Below are positions 10,175-21,134 of a DNA stretch of 32,612 nt, piece by piece. Every line of letters begins with the position of its first letter. The stretch's first letter is position 1. The position numbers were made by a program, and so were the translations under genes. The stretch covers positions 1-32,612 of the forward strand of contig JADGJL010000198.1 of NCBI GenBank assembly GCA_027600665.1, in the 5' to 3' direction. Origin of the DNA: Irineochytrium annulatum (taxonomy: Eukaryota; Chytridiomycota; Chytridiomycetes; Chytridiales; Chytridiaceae). The notes below the pieces were generated by a model, which saw only the letters and a program-made list of their open reading frames with translations, made no database searches and was not told where the DNA came from.

Positions 10175-10947
10175 TCATCCGATAACACGTTCCCGAAATG
10201 TCCGGTAGCCTTGCTGAAAGCCATCCGGTATCTTCCGGAAAAAGCTAATCTCGCCCTTTGAGTCCTTATTGAAGGCCATGTTGAAGGGCTTGAGGGCGCG
10301 GTTGCAGCGGGTGCTGAATCTGAGGTCCGCGTCAGTGAAGAAATCTTAGGGAGACGAGATTCCAGCTTACTTCGACGGATTCGAGAGCTTGCTGGTGTAG
10401 AGGCCGCTGGCAAAGAAGACGACAAGCGCGCAGCAGCTGACGGTGAGGCCAAAGAGGTATAGGGGGTTGGAGGTGTTGTCTGCAACAAGCATGAGCGTAA
10501 GCTTGAAGCATTTGACAAAGATTACAAGAACAAAATTCACCATCATTTGGTCTTGCCATCGTGAGGTACCCGAAAGATGCAAACGTGACCACCAGTGCTG
10601 CGAGAAACACTTTGAACTTACGGATTTAGTTCACCCGAGATCGTGGAAGGGGTCGATCCGTCCACCGTCGGCCACCCAGCATTTCACGACCCGCAACGAC
10701 AGCCAGTGGTCCTTCACTCTAGCGCTAATAATCCCATCCGTGCCGAGCCGTCCGGTCGCGTCGAAAGCTGTCTTGCCGACCCACCCCACACCCGGAAGGA
10801 AACCAAACAGGCCATGCAACCCTCGCGCCGCATACCTTCCCATCTCCGGCGAGTCCTATTCATGCGCTTCATGTTCTGCCGGAGCCGCTCCTCGAAGACG
10901 AAGACATCACGAAATGCTTTGGCGTCCTGCATGGATTTTGACATCAT
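10175..10947 (-). CDS. SPO7: SPO7-like regulatory subunit of the NEM1-SPO7 lipin phosphatase
   Basis: Exons on the minus strand: 10947-10836, 10597-10541, 10479-10371 and 10319-10175, giving 140 residues. Visible features: FRDVFVFEERLRQNMKRMN followed by a basic RRRW, two hydrophobic segments (around ALVVTFASFGYLTMA and LFGLTVSCCALVVFFASGLY), then TRCNRALKPFNM. This order (FRDLL..EE.LR, basic stretch, two membrane spans, NR.L..FN) matches yeast Spo7 and animal NEP1-R1. In yeast, Nem1-Spo7 at the ER/nuclear envelope dephosphorylates the phosphatidate phosphatase Pah1. The acceptor of the 238-nt first intron could instead lie 12 nt upstream (after 10610), adding VFLA to the first span. In-frame ATG codons at 10947 and 10944 cannot be told apart, and a further 5' exon cannot be excluded. 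Confidence 0.72.
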
Positions 10948-11311
10948 CGCACTGATGTGGCCAGAGGACTTTCACCTTAATGAGAACAGTATATTGGGAA
11001 TCGCATGTTATCTGTATTGCTAGCAAAACAATTTTTGCGCTACAGAACGGTTGATTAATATCTGCAACATCCAGCCATTTGTGCCGAAGCCTAGGGTCGT
11101 CCGTCGCGATGCCAAACCCGCAGCAGCCTCCCGGCGTCCGTTCTGGCAATCAGATCTCTCAACGCCATCAACTTTGAATCATGGCTTGCATAGTTATCCG
11201 TCCTCGTAGGACCAGTTCTTGATGATGGCCCGCGTCGCGGTCCACATACGGCCGTTGACCTTGAGCTACGCCGAACCCGCGTACTTCCAATATCTCCACC
11301 AGGCGGCTCAT
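10948..11311. other. Intergenic region between SPO7-like and ANKRD39-like genes
   Basis: On the minus strand it contains short open stretches (for example around LKVNGRMWTATRAIIKNW and LMALRDLIARTDAGRLLRVW) that look partly codon-like, but they lie in different frames, each closed by stops. I could not join them to either neighbour. They may be an extra 5' exon of the SPO7-like gene or nothing. Confidence 0.35.
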
Positions 11312-12343
11312 TTATGGACCCATGCCCTCAGCGCCTACCACAATCCCAGCCACTTCAGCAGCAACCTCCGTGGACCCAGGGTTTGCTGCTATTCCACCGT
11401 CAGTGGCGCCAGCGTCATTATCCCCCCGCATTGGTGACGCCGCGCGCCGAGCGGCCGCCCTCGCGCGGACTTCAGCACCGCGCCGGGCACCGACAGCGAG
11501 GAGAACCTTTTCAACCGCCCCAGAGTGGCAGAGGTCCAATGGGGAAAGGCCCTTAGCATCGAGCGCGTTGACATGGACCCCAGCTTTTTGCAGGAGGAGC
11601 GTCACAATCGAGGGTTTCTGTTTAAGTCCCATCAGCAAACACATTCAACGACAAAGGACTCTTGACAAAAAACCAGAAGCAAAGCGAAGGAAATGCTAAC
11701 CTCCGTTAGGACCGCCGCATGTAACGCCTTTATGTTTGAGAATCCCATAAATCACTCAGGATCCAAACGACAAAAGGGTAACAATCCTTACCGTCCTCCC
11801 ATCCTTCATCTTCAGTCCAGCATTCGCCCCCTCCGCCAGCAGCAAGCCCGCGACTTCCTCATGCGCGCCCAGGACGGCCCTATACAATGCCGTCGCCCCC
11901 AAACCCTCCGTCGGCAGGTCCACCGTCGCGCCGGCCCTGATCAACGCATCGCACACCCGCACGCGTCCCTGTCTGGCCGCGTAGTGCTATGTGTACAAGA
12001 AATTTTAGCTGCAAGCTTCGATGCTGAGATGGCGTTATTGATGTACCAGCGGCGTAAAACCGGACCCGTCCATGTCATCGACGCGCGCGCTGTTGGTGGC
12101 CAGCCAGCGCGCCACCTTGTCTGCCCTCCCCGCGTGCGCGTGCGCCCAGATCGAGCGGTCCCAGTCCTGTTGGAGGAGAAGAATGTCAGCTGGAGGCTCA
12201 GCGAAGCAAGGGAAAGGGAGCTGCACCATCTCCTCCATGGACTGCGTGTAGGGCGTCGGCTTAATGTGACAGTGGCAGGCCGCAGCCCCGCCCGAGGCGT
12301 CATGGTCGGCATGGTGTTGATGGGCTTCGCCTGCAGTTGACAT
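11312..12343 (-). CDS. ANKRD39: Ankyrin-repeat protein, ANKRD39-like
   Basis: Exons on the minus strand: 12343-12227, 12166-12047, 11986-11792, 11727-11701 and 11617-11312, giving 254 residues. The N terminus is His/Cys-rich (CHCH near residue 24), then SMEEM-DWDRSIWAHAHAGR, which parallels the LEEMDFERGIW opening of ANKRD39. About four ankyrin repeats follow (GFTPLHYAARQGR; GATALYRAVLGAHEEVAGLLL; RTALHAAVL; GLSPLDLC). The last exon ends in an Ala/Gly-rich tail longer than in animal ANKRD39. The first intron (12226-12167) is 60 nt and open, so reading through would add 20 residues. I splice it because the join recreates the family motif and has clean GT..CAACAG ends. The 27-nt fourth exon encodes ALHAAVLTE, the start of an ankyrin helix. 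The function of ANKRD39 is not established; ankyrin repeats bind proteins. Confidence 0.7.
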
Positions 12344-12558
12344 CACATATCCAATTGTGGAATTTACTCTTGGATGATAAAAGTTGGATTCGAGTTCTAT
12401 TATCGCAAGCGGAAGCACCTCATTCTCCGGTGTGAGGAAAACGAGAAAGGCATCGCATCACTATAAAGTGTCGCGACGGGGAACCGAGAAGAATAATCAA
12501 CTACAACCGAAATATCTAATCGAGAGCTCTAACGGGCAACATAATTGAGTAGTTTCCT

Positions 12559-14820
12559 TCAAGCGAACGCCTCCGACTTGGCGGAAACCTCCTTGTCGGA
12601 CACGACCTTCTGGAATGCGACCGTCGTCTCGGCCACTGTCGCGTTCCTCAACTTCGACTTGTAAAAGCCGAAGCTCATGTAGACGACGAGGCCGACGGCC
12701 ATCCAAATTGCAAGGCGGACGATGCTGGAGATCGGGCCGATAGCTGCATACGAATGTTAACGACTGGCACCCTGTAAAACGGCATGCCGCAAGAAAACAC
12801 TTGCCAATCAGCGCGATCGAGCAACTTGCCCCCAAGATCGGGATGATGAATCCCCCAAGCACGAGCCCGCCCGGCACCTTGAACCTCCTTGGCGCGTCGG
12901 GCCTGGTACAGCGCAGCACGGGGATAGCGACGCAGACGGCCGCGTACGCGAAGAGCGTGCCGACGTTCGTCATATTGGCAAGTACGTCGACGGGAAGGAG
13001 GCCGGCGAGGATGGAGCAGAACAAGCCCGAGGTCACCGTGCCCCATTGAGGAACGCCCGTGATGGAGTCGACGCGGGAGAAGACGCGCGGGAGCAGGCCG
13101 TCGTGCTGAGGCGAAAGAGTTTCAGATATGAGGCAATGGGTGCAGAAATGGAAGCGGACTTACGGCCATGGCCTGGAGGATACGAGGCTGGCTGAGAAGG
13201 AGGACGAGGAGCACCGACGACAAGCCCGTGAGCGCACCCGCCTCAATGACAATGCGAAGCCATCCGACAGGGATGGCAGACGCGAGCGGGCTCTGGACGT
13301 CGATCTGGGTGTAGTTCTGAATACCCGTCAGGACGACGGTGACGCCGATGTAGAGGGCCGTGCAGATGCTCAAGGAGGCGACGATGCCGATGGGGAGGTC
13401 GCGCTGGGGCCGCTTGCACTCCTGCGCGGTGGTGGCGACGGCGTCGAAGCCGATGAAGGAGAAGAAGACGATGGTCGAGGCCGTCAGAATCCCGCTCCAG
13501 CCGAAGTCACCCCAATTGCTGGATAATGTCAAAATGCACACTTTAGTGATACTGTGCGAAATTTCTGGAAGAGCATGAAGGCTTACCCGGTCGTGTTGGG
13601 CGGGATGAAGGGCGAGTAGTTGTCAAGGTTGATGTACTGGATCCCGAACCCGATGAAGAGGAGCAAGATAGCGATCTTAACGAAGACAAAGAAGCCGTTG
13701 ACGGTGGATGAGACGCGGACGCCCATGCAGAGCACGCTGGTCAGCAGGATCGAGATGGCGATCGCCGGCATCTGTTTACAGATAATCCAGGTTAGCCGCC
13801 CCGCTGTAAAAAGCCCCCACATCCAGAGCCCGTCAACCCACATCAGCGTAAGGCACGCAAGGCGAAGTCTCCCCGGCCAACCCTCCAGCGACAGGGCAGT
13901 CGACGTAGTTCCACTCGAAGCCTTGCTCCGCAAACGTCGCGCCTTCCTTCCACCTGATGGGCGACCTCGACCACCTCGGATCGACCTCGTACATGCCATT
14001 CGAAGCCGAGCCCAGGAAGCTGGCGAAGTAGCCCGACCAGCTGGACGCGACAGCGGCCGCTCCCACGACGTACTCCAGCAAGAGATCCCATCCAATGATC
14101 CACGCAGCAAGCTCGCCCAAGGTCGCGTAGACGTCTTTTTTTTTTTTTGCAATGAGTTCGGGTCACGAAAACGAGGGAGTATAAAGGGATACGCACAGGT
14201 GTAGGCCGAGCCCGAGATGGGCACAAGCGACGCCATCTCGCCGTAGCAGAGACATGCGAGACCGCTGACGAACGCGGCAATCAAGATTGAGATGACTAGG
14301 GCGGGTCCGGCGTTTTCGGTTGCGGGCTTCCCGACCATCTGTTTAGTTTCCCAAGACTCCGTTAATGCTCCAAAATCTCATAAGAGGCGAAAAGAAAGTA
14401 CGCACGACAAAGATTCCGGCCCCGATGATGCATCCGACGCCGATAAGCGTCAAATCGAAGGCATTCAGGGACCTCTTGTAACCGGACGGGTTCTGGGACG
14501 CCGGGCGGTCCGCCGACCCGACGCCTGAGTCCAGCTGGTCGGGCGTGAAGGGTTTGACGGTGACGAGCCTCCTGAAGAAGCTGAATGCTGGGTGGAGCGG
14601 CGGCTGAGCATCGCAGATAAGTTAGAGCGCGCCCAAATAATCGGCAATGCATGCAATGCAACTGTACCTGGCGACCGGTCTCAGATGTGCGTGAGAGCAG
14701 CGTGGTTTGGGAATTGCCCAGGCGTTCCTGGTAGAAGATGAACTGGTCGGAGTCCGGCGAGTGGTCGAACGGGCGGGGCGGCGGCGGCAGCTCGGCCGGG
14801 GCGCGGTCAATCTGGTCCAT
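12559..14820 (-). CDS. Cationic amino acid transporter (APC superfamily, CAT type)
   Basis: Exons on the minus strand: 14820-14668, 14603-14406, 14338-14197, 14134-about 13857, 13771-13587, 13518-13164, 13105-12805 and 12743-12559, giving about 598 residues. It is a multi-span amino acid permease at the plasma or vacuolar membrane. Visible family signatures: a polar N terminus of about 110 residues, then [13 protein letters not shown] (unwound helix 1), [78 protein letters not shown] and VPQWGT. These are the motifs of CAT/SLC7A1-4 and bacterial YhdG. Intron 12804-12744 starts with GC (G|GCAAGT), the only donor tried that keeps the last exon in frame without a weak site. The end of exon 4 is uncertain: donors at 13856 or further upstream in the exon leave the same phase. 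Its acceptor at 14135 follows 13 A residues. Substrate not determinable beyond the family. Confidence 0.87.
12744..12804 (-). other. GC-AG intron in the amino acid transporter gene
   Basis: The 5' splice site reads ATTG|GCAAGT, which matches the GC-donor consensus (AG or TG|GCAAGT), and the acceptor is TATGCAG. Joining gives [16 protein letters not shown]. The adjacent GT two bases downstream would put the final exon in a frame lacking the predicted last membrane helix. Confidence 0.7.
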
Positions 14821-15866
14821 GACTGGGGGCTGAGAGGGATGCTGGAAGAGAAGGAAGGTGAGGAGGGTCGGCGGCAGCAGGGTCGTCTGATTGACGGTTA
14901 TGTGTTTGTGTGAAGGCTTGACCGGGCTGTCAACTTCGGGCCTTCATTCAGGTTGTGGAGCCAGGGCGCGAATGCAACAGCATAACTAAGCGATCTCTGG
15001 GCCGGAAGTCGTGCCAGTCGCACTCGTTTTAAATTTCTCTTATAATGCACGTCCTCGGAGTGTCAGCGCGATTGCTTGTTCACGTCGTGCTTGTGACGAC
15101 GAAATACTTCTTCCCTATCCAGATATCGGTTGCATCCCGCTTTTGGGTAGAAGGCCTCTAGGTAGGCGGTTGTATGCGCGTTGGACCATTCACTCGATAT
15201 TTGATAGTGTTTTTTTGCTGCTTCCAAGAAAACTTCCTCGATGGGTCCTCCGCGGTTTTTCGTCTTCGCATATGTATTTCACCCCACTGCATCCCTTTTC
15301 ACTTCGCCAAGTAACTCGCGTCGATCTCTAAGGCGAGCTGCAGATCGCATGAATCGAAATTGACAGCCGCGACCCTCAATGCTGCCAAAACAAAGTGAGA
15401 TCCACGTTGGATATCAATACTCACATTATTCATCGCAGCCGAGGTGACCCGACCGCAGCAGGACAGGTACAACGGGATCGCCGCCCCCGCCCCGCAGCTT
15501 CGTGGCATTTCTCGCACTCTCCAGTATCCTCCTCGTCGCCGCTTTGCTTCTGCCCCAACCTTTTTATTTCCTGCGTGGCTTTCCCTCACTCGTCCACACC
15601 GCCCGCCTAACGACAAAGCAGGTTGACTCGTTTAAAGCACTACCGCGACGACATCGCCCTCTCTATTCCCTCTCCAACTCCTATCAAACCTGAAGCGCAC
15701 AAACCTTGCATTACTCACCAGCTGACGTCTGAGACTCGACCTCTTTTCCTGCTCCCCATCACCACCAATTGCTTTGCAACGTCACGCCAGCGCGTCCACC
15801 CACTCGAACTCCCCGTACGACCCGTTGCCAAAGAATCACTGTCAACCAGCCTCCGGACAAGTGAAT
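14821..15866. other. Divergent promoter region, about 1 kb
   Basis: It lies between the transporter (minus) and the acidic protein gene (plus). Open frames on both strands are short, overlap each other and show no domain. An in-frame ATG at 15774 could extend the acidic protein by 31 residues. No TATA box, repeat or RNA gene recognised. Confidence 0.45.
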
Positions 15867-16823
15867 ATGAAGACCACGCTCGACCTCCTCTCGGAACACG
15901 CGGCCGCACTCCCTCCTCTTCCGACATTCCCCGCATCCCACCTCGGCCTTAAACGATCCCGCGTCAACTCCGGGCCCACATCCAGCACGGACGACGACGA
16001 GGAGCAACCCGAGATGCCAACACCGCTTTTGGCGCCAGCCGCCGAGCCATGCTGCCATCACCACCCACGGCCACACAAGCACGTTGGACGCTTCGTCGTA
16101 ACACAGCATGCGCCAGTCTTCAAGCGCGCGCGAATGCGTCTGTGGTGGCCGGCGCCGACGCCGACGGGGTGGCATCTTAGCGAGCAGCAGCACGTCGAGA
16201 ATGCAGAAGGCACCGAGCAGATTTATGATGCAGAAGGCAGCAAGGCAGACGACGAAGAAGACGAAGACGACGACGGCAAGAACGACGACACGTCGACGGG
16301 CCTCAGTGATGACGAGCACCATGATGATGACGATGACGGATGCGACGACGGGTGCCGGGGGTCAAGGGCGACCACGGTGACGCTAGACGGGCATGATGTC
16401 ACGGGCTGCACGACGGAGCTCTCGCTCGCTTCGCCATCGTCGCATAGAGGCACGTCGGCGTGGTCCGTGACGTCGGACGAGTTTGACGGGGAGTCAGAGC
16501 TGGAGCGTGAGTCTGATGATGGGTTGGAGGAGGAGGATGCGGACTTTTACAGTGGCGAGGACGACGATAGGGAGGACGACAAGGATGTAGAAGAGGCGTG
16601 TTATGCAGAGAGGGCGAATCTTCCGATCGTATCCATTGGGTTCCGCGAACTGAAGGACGTTGATGCGGGGGATGACGTGGACTGCTTGCAGTCGCCGTGC
16701 GCTACCCCGTTGTGGTCGCTGCCGATGGGTGGGCCAATAAGCGGGGAAGAGCTGGCGGGGAAGCTGAGGAAAGAGATTGGGGAGGAGATAATGAGGTGGG
16801 GTTGTGAGGATTCAATGTACTAA
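15867..16823 (+). CDS. Hypothetical acidic low-complexity protein
   Basis: A single uninterrupted frame of 318 residues. The N terminus is mildly hydrophobic and Pro-rich (LPPLPTFPASHLGLKRSR), followed by an acidic cluster, a His/Cys-rich patch (CCHHHPRPHK) and a basic patch (FKRARMRLWW). Long Asp/Glu runs with His follow between about residues 125 and 255, and an ordered-looking C terminus ends in ELAGKLRKEIGEEIMRW. I recognise no domain. The layout (acidic, disordered, basic patches) would suit a nuclear or chromatin-associated protein, but that is inference. The ATG at 15867 is preferred because it starts the more protein-like part; 15774 is in frame. That the frame stays open through Asp-rich repeats could partly reflect trinucleotide composition. 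Confidence 0.55.
   Translation: MKTTLDLLSEHAAALPPLPTFPASHLGLKRSRVNSGPTSSTDDDEEQPEMPTPLLAPAAEPCCHHHPRPHKHVGRFVVTQHAPVFKRARMRLWWPAPTPTGWHLSEQQHVENAEGTEQIYDAEGSKADDEEDEDDDGKNDDTSTGLSDDEHHDDDDDGCDDGCRGSRATTVTLDGHDVTGCTTELSLASPSSHRGTSAWSVTSDEFDGESELERESDDGLEEEDADFYSGEDDDREDDKDVEEACYAERANLPIVSIGFRELKDVDAGDDVDCLQSPCATPLWSLPMGGPISGEELAGKLRKEIGEEIMRWGCEDSMY
16225..16360 (+). repeat. GAC/GAT/GAA-rich low-complexity coding repeat
   Basis: An imperfect run of Asp and Glu codons (GACGACGAAGAAGACGAAG and similar) encodes acidic clusters in the hypothetical protein. Such tracts vary in length between strains. Confidence 0.6.
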
Positions 16824-17421
16824 TTGCTTTACTTGGCGCTGGAGAGAAGTGGGTTGTTTGCGGTCAGAGTTGTTTTCTGTAGCATACTAAATTGTTGGAA
16901 TTATCTGGCGGTGTCGCCTTTAGAATAGTAGCTTTTGTTAATTACAGAGGTAGCTCCTAGTTCTGTTCAGGTTCATTACCCCCCTTCGCATCGTCACGTC
17001 TACGCAGCCTTACTCAATCCCGCGCATTTTTGCATTAGAAAGATGGGTCGGACTTTTATAAACGCACGCGTTCTTTTTTTATATTCAGCATCACCAATAT
17101 ATTGACTGCCAGGATTTTGACTGAATTTTAAACTGCAATTCCACACCTTCTCAGATCTTGCTGAAGATGTCCATTTCCAGCAAGCAAAGAAAAACGACAT
17201 ACGTGTTTATACATCTGATACCTTCATTCTCACAACTGCACAGGCAAGGATTACAAGCCATTACAAATAATGTCTCGTGTCAAACCACTTTGAAATTCGC
17301 CAGCTCCTCAACCACGTTGACGCGCTCCTCACAGTCGCGCTGCCCAAGCGATCACGGAGGGAGTCGCGACCTGCTTGCATTGCCGAGTCCCCGAACGTTC
17401 AGCTATCCTTGATCGTTCGTG
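16824..17421. other. Intergenic region before the GH63 gene
   Basis: An A/T-richer region holding the 3' end of the acidic protein gene and the promoter of the glycosidase. Short open frames on either strand have no family features. Nothing else recognised. Confidence 0.5.
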
Positions 17422-20400
17422 ATGGCCGAGCAAAGAAGGATCGAGGAAGCTAATGCCTTGAAGAAGCATTGGAGGAGATGGTGCGTGTCGCTTGAATTGG
17501 GTGCATTCCGCTTCTGATGGATTACCTCGTTGGTGCTAATCTGCGCGATCTGCTCTGACTAAAGGGGCCCTTACCTCTCCGAGCGCGAGTGGGCGACCGT
17601 CCGGGAGGATTACAGCGCGGACGGGAACGCGTGGGCTTACTTCCCCTTTGACCAGGCGAACAAGAGGGCTTACAGGTGGGGCGAGGACGGCCTTGCGGGT
17701 GTGTCGGACAATCACCAGCTGGTGTGCTTTAGCCTGGCTTTGTGGAATGGGAAGGATAAGATTCTGAAGGAGAGGCTGTTTGGGGTCACGGGCCATGAGG
17801 GAAATCATGGGGAGGATGTGAAGGAAGAGTATTTTTATTTGGATAATACTCCCACCCACAGTTACATGAAGGTATGTGTCGCTTGCCCTTCTTCATAATT
17901 ATTACTTCCATGCTAACACTATAAGACATTAGTATCTCTACAAGTACCCTCATGCCGAATTCCCATACCAGCAGCTCGTCGACGAAAACCAAAAGCGCTC
18001 CCGCACCGAAGGCGAGTTCGAGCTCAAGCATACGGGCGTCTTCAAATCCAACGCCTACTTCGACGTCTTTGTCGAGTACTGCAAAGACGCCACGGATGTC
18101 GATGACGTTCTGGTGCGAGTCACGGTCCACAACCGCTCTAAACACGCCGCACCGTGCCACATTGTGCCCCAACTCTGGTACCGAAACCGATGGGCTTGGC
18201 GGGACCCGGACTACGACCATACCGTCGGCGCGGACGACGAGGACGTCGCACCGCCGACGCCGATCGACCTTAGGTCGAGCCTTGCGCGCGCGAGGAAGAG
18301 GGCGGTTGGGGGTTCAAGGGCCGAGTTGAAGCCCTTTGCGCCGAAGCCGATTTTGCGCGCAACGGGGAAGGAGTGGAGGAGTGGAGAGCCGAGGTCGATA
18401 CAGATCGAGCATGAAAAGCTGAATGGATTTTTGCACTGCGCGCCGTCGACTTCGGAGGGGATGGAGAGGAATGGGGAGCCGACGCTTTTGTTCACGGATA
18501 ACGACACGAATCTGAAGGCCCTATATGGTGTCGCAAATAAGAGCAAGTATTGCAAGGTTTGTGGGTGTGGGGGAGTATTTACCTAACCTACTTCCTGTTT
18601 TTTTTGACATAAATAGGACGGCGTAAACAACCGCATCGTCGACGGCAAGGAGGACGCCGTGAACCCCGACATGACCGGCACAAAGGCCGCCGCCTGGTAC
18701 AGCGGCGTCGTCCCCGGCGAGTCGAGCGTCGTGATTAAGCTTCGCCTGAAGCCTCGGTGCGGCGGTGACGGCTCCGACGCCTCGGACCTCTTCGGCGCCG
18801 CTTTTGACCGCATTTTTGAGGACCGGATTGCGGAGGCGGACGAGTTTTACGCAACCACGCTGGATAATGCCGCGCTGCCGGAGGAGTTAAGGAGTATTCA
18901 AAGACAGGTACGCGTGATGCTGATGCCATTGAGTCAATTAGGGAGCTTTAAATGCTTCTGGCTACTTCCTTAGGCATTTGCTGGCATGCTCTGGTCGAAA
19001 CAATTCTACCACTACGTTGTCAAGGAATGGCTCGTGGGCGACCAGGGTCAACCCGCCCCGCCACCCGAGCGGCTGAAGGCGAGGAATAAAGACTGGACGC
19101 ACTTGCACGGTGTGGATATCCTCCTCTTTTCTTTTTGCATCCTGCCATGAAATCCTCCATTAACGCTTGCATGTCAATGTCAGTTGACGACATCCTTTCC
19201 ATGCCGGACAAGTGGGAGTATCCATTTTTTGCCTCCTGGGATACCGCTTTCCACACCGTCATCTTCTCATTGAGTGAGTTTTTTTCTACTGCTCTGCTCG
19301 GTTTGCATATAATCACGTTTTAATATGATTTTTTAAGTCGACCCGTGGTTTGCCAAAAAGCAGCTCATCCTCCTCATGCGCGAGTGGTATCTCCATCCGA
19401 ACGGCCAAATTCCGGCGTATGAGTGGAATTTCTCGGACGTGAACCCACCCGTTCTCGCCTGGGCCGCCCTTCAGGTTCGTGGTTGAAAAAATGTCTTTTA
19501 CGTGACTGAGGCGTTTCAACCGCAAATTAGATTTACAAGAACGAGAAGAAGATCTTTGACAAAGAGGATAAGCTTTTCCTTGAGCGCATGTTCCAAAAGC
19601 TCCTCCTCAACTTCACTTGGTGGGTGAACCGCAAGGGTAAATTTTTGGTTTAGTTCACCAATAAGAACGTCCATGGCTAATTCCGTCGCTAGACGCCGAC
19701 GGCCTCAACCTCTTCGAGGGCGGTTTCCTCGGGCTCGACAACATCGCCGTCTTCAACAGGTCCGAGGCGCTCCCCATTGGCGGAAGGCTCAGGCAGGCCG
19801 ATGGCACGGGATGGATGGCGTTCTTCTGTCTGTCCATGTTGGAAATGGCGCTTGAGCTGGCTCCGACAAATAGGTCCTTTGAGGATATGGCTTCGAAGTT
19901 CTTCGAACATTTCTTGTACGTACTCGTCCTTCAATTCAATGGTTTACATGTGTGACGTTTTTTTTCTTATCAGATATGTATCCGATGCGCTCTCGTGGTC
20001 TTCGCTTATTGCTGAGGACTTCTCGCTGTGGGATGAACAGGACGGATTTTTTGTAGGCTTTTTTCTTTTGGTTTCCGGGCCCACGGCCTAATTTTTTGCA
20101 GTACGACAATATTGTGTTTAACAACGAGCGCACCGTGCCTCTTCGTGTCCGCTCGCTCGTTGGCCTCATCCCACTTTATGCCGTCTTCGTCCTCGAGCCC
20201 GAGACGCTCGAGCAGAACCCGGGCTTCAAGCGCCGGATGAATTGGTTCCTGGAGAACTTCGACTTCACGAAGAAGAACGTGGCCACGATTGACGGTATGG
20301 ACGATTCTATGCTTCGTCATTTGTGCCGTGAAAATATTAAGTCGCAATCTAGAGCCCGGTCAGGGCGAGCGCTTTCTCCTTTCCCTCATCCCTCGTGACC

Positions 20401-21134
20401 GCCTCGTCCGCGTGCTGGGCTACATGCTCGACGAGAACGAGTTCCTATCGCCCTTCGGCATTCGGTCCTTGAGCAAGTTCCACCATGATCAACCCTACAC
20501 CTACTATGTCGGTTCACAGGCGCACACGGTTCAATACATCCCGGCCGAGTCGGACTCGGGCTTATTTGGGGGCAACTCAAACTGGAGAGGTCCCATTTGG
20601 ATGCCTACCACATACCTGTTGATTGAGGTTTGATAACTTCTCCAGACAGCGTCAGTTGTGGTATTTACAATAGCTTTCGGTGCGCATAGTCGATGAATAG
20701 ATTTCATCACTATTTCGGCGACTCGCTTACGGTCGAGTGCCCGACGCGTTCAGGCAACCAAATGTCGCTTGACTCGGTCGCGGAGTTTATCATGCACCGG
20801 TAAGATTAGCATCTACGGCCAAAACTTCTGCAGTGCTGACAGACTTTTATACTTTTAGTGTCATCAAAATGTTTGTGCGCAACAAGGAAGGGAAGAGGCC
20901 CATCAACGGCGGCGACGAGCTCTTTGACAAGGACCCGAACTTTAAGGACTATATCTTGTTCTACGAGTACTTCAACGGCGACAACGCCATGGGCCTTGGC
21001 GCCTCGCACCAGACTGGATGGACGGGGTTAATTGCAAAGGTAGGTGCCGTGGTATTGGTGTTCTTTGATAGTTTTTGCAGATGATTGTGAAGGCAGGAAA
21101 GACATGCGACTTGGGGAGTGAGTGTCACTTGTAG
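17422..21134 (+). CDS. Glycoside hydrolase family 63 protein (cytosolic glucosidase-like)
   Basis: Fifteen exons: 17422-17480, 17565-17871, 17933-18556, 18617-18907, 18974-19109, 19184-19273, 19338-19474, 19531-19636, 19693-19915, 19974-20052, 20102-20294, 20353-20627, 20690-20799, 20859-21039 and 21081-21134, giving 954 residues. GH63 enzymes remove glucose from alpha-linked oligosaccharides. The N terminus ([22 protein letters not shown]) has no signal peptide, unlike ER glucosidase I, so this is the fungal/bacterial YgjK-like branch. Catalytic-barrel signatures: [18 protein letters not shown] (D492 in the WD motif), [13 protein letters not shown], and [22 protein letters not shown] (E913). 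By family analogy D492 and E913 are candidate catalytic acid and base. The 3' end is uncertain: the last exon may instead splice at a GTGAGT donor (21118) to a TAG five bases into the next exon, changing only the last few residues. Natural substrate unknown. Confidence 0.88.

Noticed and set aside
15759..16322. 187-residue minus-strand open frame with hydrophobic Val/Phe stretches
   Set aside because: The stretches are the complement of Asp/Glu codon runs in the acidic protein gene; the apparent membrane segment is an artefact of GAC/GAA repeats.
17786..18220. Minus-strand frame opposite the GH63 exons
   Set aside because: Antisense shadow of well-conserved GH63 coding sequence.
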